The notes under the pieces were generated by a model, which made no database searches, was not told the DNA's origin, and was given only the letters and a program-made list of their open reading frames with translations. This document shows, in pieces, positions 31,423 to 37,925 of a stretch of DNA of 37,925 bases. Origin of the DNA: Opitutales bacterium (lineage in GTDB: Bacteria; Verrucomicrobiota; Verrucomicrobiia; Opitutales; JABSRG01); the NCBI GenBank assembly GCA_028280845.1, contig JANQKZ010000048.1, positions 1-37,925 of the forward strand. Reading direction: 5' to 3'. The position numbers and the translations under genes were made by a program. The first letter of the stretch is position 1, and every line of letters starts with the position of its first letter.

Positions 31423-34143
31423 ATGCAGCGCACAGTTCCATGCCAATTGTTCAAAACCAGCCGACTTCTGGGAGCGGTCACGGCATTGCTGTTCGCGCTA
31501 TCCAATTCCACTATATGGGGCCAGTTCATCTTCGATGAAGACTTTAAAGGCACGACAGCCGACGGGTGGATTTTCGGAACACAAAACGGAGGCTATACCC
31601 CCGAACTCACCGCCCGCGAGGGAATCGACCAGGACGGGGACGGATGGCTTCGTCTGACGACCAATGGCGGCAATCAATCCAACTTCGCCTATCTGGACAA
31701 CACCTTCTCCGCCGCCAACAACGAAGTCAAAGTCACCATCGACTTCACCATCTGGGGCGGCAACGGCGCAGACGGCCTCACTTTTTTTCTTTACGACGGT
31801 GACCAGGCTTTTGACACCGGGGCATTCGGCGGCTCTCTGGGTTATGCCAACCGCTCAGGAGTAGACGGCGTTGCCGGCGGCTACCTCAGCGTTGGTCTCG
31901 ACACCTACGGCAATTACTCCAACCCCACTGAAGGCCGTAACGGCGGAGTCGGTTTCAACCCCGATCAAATCGTAGTACGCGGACCCGGAAACGGACAGAA
32001 CGGATACGAATACCTGGCCGGCACCAACGGAATTAACACCACCATACCGGACGACCCGTTCACCCCGGAGGATGAATCCACCATCGACAGCCTTGGGGTA
32101 GACCTCCAATTCAATGCGCGCCCCGAAACCGGAACCGCCACCCAGAACAACTACTTTACCGTCGAAATCCTCCTCACCACCGCAGACCTGCTCACCGTGC
32201 GCTTCGACGACAATCCCGCAGACGGCCTCAACCTGACCGATCTGTTCACCGTGGACATGAGCAGCTTCGACCGGCCCGAGAATTTCGGTTTCGGATTCAC
32301 CGCCTCCACCGGAGGACTCAATAACTACCACGAAATCCGCAACCTCGAGATCACCACCACCACGGATCCCGTGCTTCCCCCCACCCCGGATTTCTTCTAT
32401 TGGGATAATGGCATCAACAATGGCCTGAATGGTGACAGCCTGTGGAGCACCGCCACCAATTGGGACGGTGCCCCCGGAAACACCGATCCCGATTCCGTGC
32501 CCCCCGTTCAAGCTGACATCATTTTTGACAGTACTTACGTGAGCACCAATCAGTCGATCGACCTCGATGGCGACCGCGAAGTACACTCCATCACCTTCGA
32601 CGACAACAACGCCTACACCCTCGAAGCCAACGGCGACGAGCTGACCTTCGCCAATGACCAGAATCCAGGCGACGCCTTCATCCGGGTGGAAAGCTCCAGT
32701 TCCGCCGAGCATACCATCGAAACCGATATCGATCTGGAAACAGACCTGGTGGTGGACAACAACGGAACCGGCAATGTCGGACTCACCCTCGACGGTGATA
32801 TCGCTATAAATAACAACACCCTGACCTTCGACGGCACCGGCACCACCGAGGTCCTTGAAGACATCCGGGGCACCGGCGACTTCGTCAAACAGGGCCAGGG
32901 CACCGTCATTCTCGATGCCAACGACAACGACTTCTCCGGCGACGCCATCATCAAGCAGGGCACCGTCATCGCCAACCCCAACAACAACCGGATCCACTTC
33001 GGCAACAATAGCAATAACCGCAACGTTCTCGGCTCTGGTGACGTCATCCTTGATGGCGGCAACTTTCAAGCTTCGACCACCGGCAACCAGGACATCCGCT
33101 TTTATCAGGACTTCACCGTGCAAAACGGATCGGTCGGCACCCTGGATTCAGACGATGACTTCAGCTTCCAGGGCGGATCGGTCACCACAGTCGACAACGG
33201 CACCCTCAACCTGATCGCCGACGACGATACCATCATGAGCGGATCCGCCACCTGGACCGTGAGCAACGATGGACGGATCAACATCAGCGGCACCGGTGGC
33301 GGCAGCCGCACCCGCCTCGACGGCACCGTCAACCTGAACAGCGGCGGCACCATTTTCTCCGACGCTCCCGACACCGAGCTGGACAACGGATTGACTATCA
33401 ATGGCGACGCCAACGGCAACAACGGCCTCCTCGCCATAACCGGTGACCTGCGGGTCGAAAACATCACCGTGAACAACCGCTTCGACCTGACCATCGACGC
33501 CGACCAAGACACCGTCATTGAAACCGACGGCAACAACCGCGCCCTCAACGGGGTCGGCACCCTCCTCGTCGATAACGATGGCAACACCCTCACCGTCCAA
33601 ACCCAGATCACCCAAATCAATGCCGAAGTACTCGACGTCCGCGGCGGCACCATCCTCTTTACCGACGACGACCAGTTCCGCAATAACACCACCGACGTCA
33701 TCCTCAGCGGCGGAGCCACCATCGACACCAACGGCAGCGACCAGCAATTCGCCTCCCTCACCATGAACTCCTCTTCCATCATCGATCTCGGCGAAGGGGG
33801 CAGCATCCTGGAGTTCTCCCAAAGTGACACCAACTCCTGGGACGGCGAACTCGCCATTGTGAACTGGGACGGCCGGTACACCACCGGCGGGGGCAGCGAC
33901 CAAATCATCTTCGGATCCAATGTGAATGGCCTAGACGCCAGCCAAATTGACCGCATCCGCTTCTACAACCCCGAAGGCCTGGCCCCCGGAATCTACGGAG
34001 CCCAAATCCTCAGCAACGGAGAAATCGTGCCGACGGCCACTCCCGTTCCCGAGCCCGGCACCGTCATCGGCGCCATCGCCCTCCTCGCTCTTGCCGCCTT
34101 TCGCGAACGCAAACGCTGGCTGCCCCTCCTCAAAAAGGATTAA
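31423..34143 (+). CDS. PEP-CTERM surface protein with L-type lectin domain and autotransporter repeats
   Basis: The 906-residue protein has a signal peptide (LLGAVTALLFALSNSTIWG). A bacterial legume-type (L-type) lectin domain follows at about residues 35-310, seen in FIFDEDF, WGGNGADGLTFFLYDG, GAFGGSLGYANRSGVDG and GGYLSVGLDTYGNYSN. Then comes FFYWDNG..NWDG, and a parallel-beta repeat region with PATR-type units such as GTGDFVKQGQGTVILDAND (roughly 330-790). The shared C-terminal module (SLTMNSSSIIDLGEGGSIL to ILSNGEIVP) precedes the PEP-CTERM tail PVPEPGTVIGAIALLALAAF, ending in RERKR. It would be exported, cleaved by exosortase and displayed. Lectin plus beta-helix suggests glycan binding or adhesion. 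The ATG lies about two bases after the predicted transcription start. Confidence 0.88.
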   Translation: MQRTVPCQLFKTSRLLGAVTALLFALSNSTIWGQFIFDEDFKGTTADGWIFGTQNGGYTPELTAREGIDQDGDGWLRLTTNGGNQSNFAYLDNTFSAANNEVKVTIDFTIWGGNGADGLTFFLYDGDQAFDTGAFGGSLGYANRSGVDGVAGGYLSVGLDTYGNYSNPTEGRNGGVGFNPDQIVVRGPGNGQNGYEYLAGTNGINTTIPDDPFTPEDESTIDSLGVDLQFNARPETGTATQNNYFTVEILLTTADLLTVRFDDNPADGLNLTDLFTVDMSSFDRPENFGFGFTASTGGLNNYHEIRNLEITTTTDPVLPPTPDFFYWDNGINNGLNGDSLWSTATNWDGAPGNTDPDSVPPVQADIIFDSTYVSTNQSIDLDGDREVHSITFDDNNAYTLEANGDELTFANDQNPGDAFIRVESSSSAEHTIETDIDLETDLVVDNNGTGNVGLTLDGDIAINNNTLTFDGTGTTEVLEDIRGTGDFVKQGQGTVILDANDNDFSGDAIIKQGTVIANPNNNRIHFGNNSNNRNVLGSGDVILDGGNFQASTTGNQDIRFYQDFTVQNGSVGTLDSDDDFSFQGGSVTTVDNGTLNLIADDDTIMSGSATWTVSNDGRINISGTGGGSRTRLDGTVNLNSGGTIFSDAPDTELDNGLTINGDANGNNGLLAITGDLRVENITVNNRFDLTIDADQDTVIETDGNNRALNGVGTLLVDNDGNTLTVQTQITQINAEVLDVRGGTILFTDDDQFRNNTTDVILSGGATIDTNGSDQQFASLTMNSSSIIDLGEGGSILEFSQSDTNSWDGELAIVNWDGRYTTGGGSDQIIFGSNVNGLDASQIDRIRFYNPEGLAPGIYGAQILSNGEIVPTATPVPEPGTVIGAIALLALAAFRERKRWLPLLKKD

Positions 34144-34170
34144 CCCGCCACAGGCGGGCATTTTGTATTT
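34144..34170 (+). terminator. Intrinsic terminator of the second PEP-CTERM gene
   Basis: CCCGCC (34144-34149), loop ACA, GGCGGG (34153-34158), then a T-rich stretch (CATTTTGTATTT). It starts one base after the stop codon of the 906-residue gene. Confidence 0.7.
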
Positions 34171-34171
34171 C

Positions 34172-34190
34172 GCAATTATAATGCATTGCA
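34172..34190 (+). promoter_or_regulatory. Putative activator site of the third PEP-CTERM gene
   Basis: GCAAT (34172-34176) and ATTGC (34185-34189) form an inverted pair. TGCATTGCA occupies 34182-34190, identical to the sites at 20982 and 29759. It is about 110 bases upstream of the -24 element. Confidence 0.48.
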
Positions 34191-34295
34191 AAAAGCCTGC
34201 TTAGCTTTGCTTTTTCATAATTAACTCAACATTGATTTATACAATATTATTTTAATACATTATATAACAATGACTTATCAATTTCTCATATAGTA

Positions 34296-34311
34296 CGGAT
34301 CAATTCTTGCT
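34296..34311 (+). promoter_or_regulatory. Putative sigma-54 (-24/-12) promoter of the third PEP-CTERM gene
   Basis: CGGATCAATTCTTGCT has GG at 34297-34298 and GC at 34309-34310, ten bases apart; the -12 element TTGC matches the consensus exactly. CAATGACTTA lies at 34268-34277, again starting 28 bases upstream of the -24 trinucleotide. Confidence 0.58.
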
Positions 34312-34340
34312 AAATTAAAGATGTAAATCGCAGGACTCCA

Positions 34341-37300
34341 TTGGGTGAACCCACCTACTTACTTCGCTTGCATCACCAAATCCAGTTCAAATCCCCTTCA
34401 AACCGCCGGGGCCCATCCTCCCGGTGGGTCGCTGTGGTTTGGTTTTGGGCATGGGGAGTCCTGCCTTCCTGGGGTCAGTTGGTGGTCTCCGAATCCTTTA
34501 CCGGCACGGCCGCACCGAACTGGGTGCTGGGCACTGAGAGTGGTGGATACACCCCGCAGTTAACCGCTGGCGCCGGCATCGATACCCCTGGCGACGGATG
34601 GCTCCGCCTCACCACCCCTGGAGCCGACCAATCCAATTACGCCTACCTCAACGACTCCTTTACGGCAGCCAATACCAACATTTCAGTCACCTTCGATTTC
34701 ACCATGTGGGGTGGAAATGGCGCGGACGGCATATCCTTCTTCCTCTACGACGCAGACATCCTGAACACGACTGGATTTGATCCCGGCGCATTCGGGGGCT
34801 CGTTGGGTTATGCAAACAAGACCACCATCGATGGTCTGGATGGTGGATACCTTGGTGTGGGAATCGATAAGTTTGGGAATTTTTCCAATGACGACGAGGG
34901 CCGTAATGGTGGCCTCAATAGCAACCTTAACCCCAATTCCATCGGAGTTCGCGGCCCGGATACCGGAGCCGTCGGTGGAACGGTCGGCGGTGGTTGGGAT
35001 TACCTGGGCGGAACCGGCGTCAACGGTGTCCCGGACCTCGACTTTGCCAGCCGGCCGATAGCCGGAACCGGCACCGAGTTCAATTACTACACCATCCGTA
35101 TTGAGCTTGACGTGAATGACCAGCTCTCAGTCACCTTCGACTCAGACACCAGCGATGCTACCACGATTGACCAGCTCTCCCCGCTTTTCTCTCTGGACAT
35201 GAGTTCATTTGCCCGCCCAAACGAACTCAGCCTGGGCTACGCCGCCTCTACCGGAGGATCCAATAACTACCACGAACTGCGCAACCTCAGTGTGGTCGCC
35301 ACCTTTGCCGGCTTCCTCTGGGACAACGAAACGGACGACAACCTATGGGGAACCGGAGACAACTGGTCCGGCAACACCGTCCCCCCCGACCAATACGACG
35401 TCATCCTGGAGAACACCTACGTAAACTCCGCGCAAAACATAGAGCTCGACGGGGACAAAATCGTCCAGTCCCTCTCCATCGACGCGCCCTTTGCCTACAC
35501 GATCGATCCTAATGGAGGCGCGCCCGGCGACCTGATCTTCAATAACAGCATCGCCGACGGCGATATGGTCCTCAACGTGACCGAGGTCAACGGGGACGCC
35601 GCCCATATCATTAATGCCGATATCGTGGCGACGGCCGGCCTGACGAACTCCGGTCTGGCCATCGACACCAACACCACCAGCTCCTTCACCGTGAACGGAG
35701 GCCTGACCCTGAACGACAATACCCTCACGGTGCGGGGCCTGGGGGATACCCTCATCAATGGTCAGATCACCGGAACCGCCGGCCTGGTCAAGCAGGATAC
35801 CGGCACCTTGACCCTGACAGACAACAACAATAGCTACACTGGCGGCACCACGGTCAATCTCGGCACCCTGTTGGTCGATGCCACCGGAACCAGCCAAAAC
35901 GTCGACCTCGGCCGGGTACGGGCCAACCGCAATTTCCTCGGCACCGAGGGCTTCACCGTGAACAACGGCGGAATCCTGCGAGTGAACTCCGCCGCCTCCC
36001 GCGACATCAACTTCTGGAGCGACAGCGGCGACACGTTCGATGTGAATTCTGGCGGAACCCTTTCCCTTGACTCGGGCCGAAACGTCAACATCCGCTCCGG
36101 CGCGGAGGTAAACATCGATGGCGGCCTCTTCGAAGCCGCGACAGACAATTCCTTCATTATTCAGGGCACGCTCGACTTGAGCAATGGCGGCACCTTGCAG
36201 GGCAAGCCCGGCGAGCTCATCGCAATGAATGATTTTTCCCTGACCGGAACCATGAACCTGTCAGGAGGGAGCACCGCCATCCTCGACCCGGGCGACGACG
36301 TCGTCTTTGGATCCGCCTCTACGCTCACCGTTGACAACAGCAACCTGACCATTGACATCAACACGGGTACCGACCCGCTCGCCAACGCCAATCGCGATGT
36401 CAGTTTCTCCGGCAACGCCACTATTTCCAACAACTCGGCCGTCGATATCGATGCCTACCGCCGGATAAGCTTTAACAGCGGCAGCGTGACCAACTTCAAC
36501 GACAGCACCGTCAACATCGACACCCGAGACGACGTCCGAGTCCTTTCCGGTTCCACCGTTAACCTATCCAATGCAACGGGTGGCTTCACCGCTCAAAACG
36601 GCTCCGACTCCGATGTCACCCTTGCCGGCGATCTCAATATCTCCAATGGCTCTAACTTCACTCTTACCGCCCAGGACGATGTCCAGATCAACACCCCAGG
36701 AGTCCTCACCGTCGACACCGGCAGTACCCTGAATGTCGTCACCACGGACGACTTCCGGGTTAACAGCGGGGCCACCCTGGTCGTCGATGGCGCCACCCTC
36801 GATGTCGACGCCAATTCCGGCGCCGACGGAGATGTCAATATCACGGGAACCGCCACCATCCAAAATAGCAGCATCGCCACTTTCGATACGGACGATGACG
36901 CCATTCTCGGCACCAACGGAATTTTAAATGTCAACGGGAGCACGGCCACGTTTAACGTTGGCGATGACTTCACCCAGAACGCCGGATCCGCCGTAAATCT
37001 GGATAACGGATCGGTCACGATTTCCGGCAACACGGCCGGTGCCGTCTTTAACGGCAACGATACCGGAACCATTACCCTGACCAATGGAAGCGATCTCACC
37101 ATTGACAAGGATGTCTCCAACCTGCGCGGGACCATCTCCATTGATGGCACCTCCACTTTGACCTCCAGCTCTGCCCAAACCGACCTGGAAAATAACACCA
37201 CGCTTAATGGCCCAGGCACTCTCGAGGTCACGGGCGCCACTTTCCAGATCGGTACCGGCACCTCCCTTGTGAGTGCTCCCAATATCGATATTCGCCCAGG

Positions 37301-37925
37301 ACAGGATTCCGTCATACAGAAAACCAGTGGGGGTACCACAACCTTTACCGGAGCCGGCACGATCACCATCGATAACGATGGCTTCACCACCACGATTACC
37401 AACGATTTCACCTCCTTTGAAGCCAACACCCTCGACATCACTGGAGGCACCCTCCTTTTCTCCGCCGATAACACAATCAATGCCGGCACCACCAACCTCG
37501 CCCTCTCCGGCGGCACGCTCGCCACGGGCGGTACCGACCAGACCCTCGCCGCCCTCACGCTCAACGCCGACTCCGCCCTCGACCTGGGATCCGGCGACAG
37601 CATTATCAATTTCTCCGACAGCTCCAGCACCACCTGGGATGAAAACAGCACCCTCCAGATCACCAACTGGTCCGGCAACGCATCCGGCGGCGGGACCGAT
37701 CAAGTCATTTTTGGAAGCGCCAGTGGCCTCGATGATGTTCAGCTCAGCCAGATCAGGTTCGTGAACCCAGATGGATTCGCTCCTGGCATCTACAATGCCC
37801 GTATCCTGCCCAGCGGAGAAATCGTCCCTGTCCCCGAGCCCAGCACCATCATCGCCTGCATCGGCCCCATCGCCCTCGGTCTCATCCGCGAACGCAAACG
37901 CATCCAGGACCTGATCACCCGGTTG
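34341..37925 (+). CDS. PEP-CTERM lectin/autotransporter-repeat surface protein (lacks only its last few codons)
   Basis: The frame is open from a TAA at 34311-34313 to the window end (1195 codons from TTG 34341). No ATG precedes the signal peptide in this frame. TTG 34341 is the best start because AGGA (34332-34335) lies five bases before it and about 20 bases follow the predicted transcription start. TTG 34368 is an alternative. The signal sequence is WVAVVWFWAWGVLPSWGQ. The L-type lectin domain follows (WGGNGADGISFFLYDAD, GAFGGSLGYANKTTIDG, YLGVGIDKFGNFSND), then a long beta-helix with a PATR unit (GLVKQDTGTLTLTDNNNSY) and many DDV-type strand repeats. The C-terminal module (LALSGGTLATGGTDQTL onward) and PEP-CTERM tail VPEPSTIIACIGPIALGLI-RERKR follow. 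It is close to the 906-residue protein in architecture but has a longer repeat region. Codon use and GC content differ little from its neighbours. Confidence 0.83.
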   Translation, partial: MGEPTYLLRLHHQIQFKSPSNRRGPSSRWVAVVWFWAWGVLPSWGQLVVSESFTGTAAPNWVLGTESGGYTPQLTAGAGIDTPGDGWLRLTTPGADQSNYAYLNDSFTAANTNISVTFDFTMWGGNGADGISFFLYDADILNTTGFDPGAFGGSLGYANKTTIDGLDGGYLGVGIDKFGNFSNDDEGRNGGLNSNLNPNSIGVRGPDTGAVGGTVGGGWDYLGGTGVNGVPDLDFASRPIAGTGTEFNYYTIRIELDVNDQLSVTFDSDTSDATTIDQLSPLFSLDMSSFARPNELSLGYAASTGGSNNYHELRNLSVVATFAGFLWDNETDDNLWGTGDNWSGNTVPPDQYDVILENTYVNSAQNIELDGDKIVQSLSIDAPFAYTIDPNGGAPGDLIFNNSIADGDMVLNVTEVNGDAAHIINADIVATAGLTNSGLAIDTNTTSSFTVNGGLTLNDNTLTVRGLGDTLINGQITGTAGLVKQDTGTLTLTDNNNSYTGGTTVNLGTLLVDATGTSQNVDLGRVRANRNFLGTEGFTVNNGGILRVNSAASRDINFWSDSGDTFDVNSGGTLSLDSGRNVNIRSGAEVNIDGGLFEAATDNSFIIQGTLDLSNGGTLQGKPGELIAMNDFSLTGTMNLSGGSTAILDPGDDVVFGSASTLTVDNSNLTIDINTGTDPLANANRDVSFSGNATISNNSAVDIDAYRRISFNSGSVTNFNDSTVNIDTRDDVRVLSGSTVNLSNATGGFTAQNGSDSDVTLAGDLNISNGSNFTLTAQDDVQINTPGVLTVDTGSTLNVVTTDDFRVNSGATLVVDGATLDVDANSGADGDVNITGTATIQNSSIATFDTDDDAILGTNGILNVNGSTATFNVGDDFTQNAGSAVNLDNGSVTISGNTAGAVFNGNDTGTITLTNGSDLTIDKDVSNLRGTISIDGTSTLTSSSAQTDLENNTTLNGPGTLEVTGATFQIGTGTSLVSAPNIDIRPGQDSVIQKTSGGTTTFTGAGTITIDNDGFTTTITNDFTSFEANTLDITGGTLLFSADNTINAGTTNLALSGGTLATGGTDQTLAALTLNADSALDLGSGDSIINFSDSSSTTWDENSTLQITNWSGNASGGGTDQVIFGSASGLDDVQLSQIRFVNPDGFAPGIYNARILPSGEIVPVPEPSTIIACIGPIALGLIRERKRIQDLITRL

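Noticed and set aside
31855-33956. Long minus-strand open frames opposite the PEP-CTERM genes (also 36593-37703)
   Set aside because: They arise from the strong third-position bias and GAC/ACC-rich repeats of the plus-strand genes; their translations are low-complexity Val/Gly or Ser/Pro runs without domains.
34345-34563. A 72-residue frame starting GTG at the beginning of the third PEP-CTERM gene
   Set aside because: It is out of frame with the lectin domain and has no signal peptide; it looks like a shadow.
32900-37600. CRISPR-like or tandem DNA repeats in the PEP-CTERM genes
   Set aside because: The repetition is at protein level (beta-strand units) with diverged DNA; there are no constant repeats with spacers.

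Overview
The window looks like chromosomal DNA of a Gram-negative, probably marine Verrucomicrobiota (PVC group, Opitutae-like) bacterium. This is inferred from the gene mix: LL-diaminopimelate aminotransferase, RNase Y, an archaeal/eukaryal-style prolyl-tRNA synthetase, an LPS inner-core cluster, a secreted sulfatase beside an alpha-L-fucosidase, and large PEP-CTERM surface proteins. No rRNA, tRNA, insertion sequence, phage gene or CRISPR array was seen. The taxonomy is not proven from this sequence.

Left part (1-12.4 kb). A partial unknown gene runs off the left edge. It is followed by a membrane-anchored protein with four LTxxQ-like motifs. A tight minus-strand operon then encodes a PanC-like protein, PanE and a small membrane protein; the PanC homologue has lost nearly all catalytic residues. 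On the plus strand come dapL and then kdnA-kdsB-kdnB-waaA. These four make and transfer 8-amino-Kdo (Kdo8N), an amino sugar that replaces Kdo in lipid A-linked core. A DUF3179 exported protein, a family 9 (heptosyltransferase-like) glycosyltransferase and a DUF4254 protein complete this envelope region.

Middle (13-21 kb). Three secreted glycan-processing proteins lie in a row on the minus strand (sulfatase, GH29 fucosidase, BNR_4-type beta-propeller), followed by a LysE-type exporter. Next is an 85-residue protein that looks like an isolated histidine-kinase dimerisation/phosphoacceptor domain. It faces a sigma-54 enhancer-binding regulator whose receiver-like domain lacks the phosphoacceptor Asp. 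A structured 466-base intergenic stretch separates them.

Right part (21-29.7 kb). Housekeeping genes: marC, proS, rny, rodA, rng, a BamE-like/membrane hypothetical and a 4HBT thioesterase.

Right end (29.7-37.9 kb). Three large PEP-CTERM proteins of the lectin/autotransporter-repeat type. Each is preceded by an AT-rich leader with the same architecture: a TGCATTGC(A/G) motif about 100-125 bp upstream, an element ending in CTTA exactly 28 bp before the -24 position, and a GG-N10-GC (sigma-54 -24/-12) promoter. The TGCATTGCA motif also lies within a perfect inverted-repeat region just upstream of the sigma-54 regulator gene at 20955. The best candidate for an undescribed system here is therefore a sigma-54 surface-protein regulon controlled by the non-canonical activator, possibly with the lone phosphoacceptor protein. 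This is inference from motifs and needs testing.
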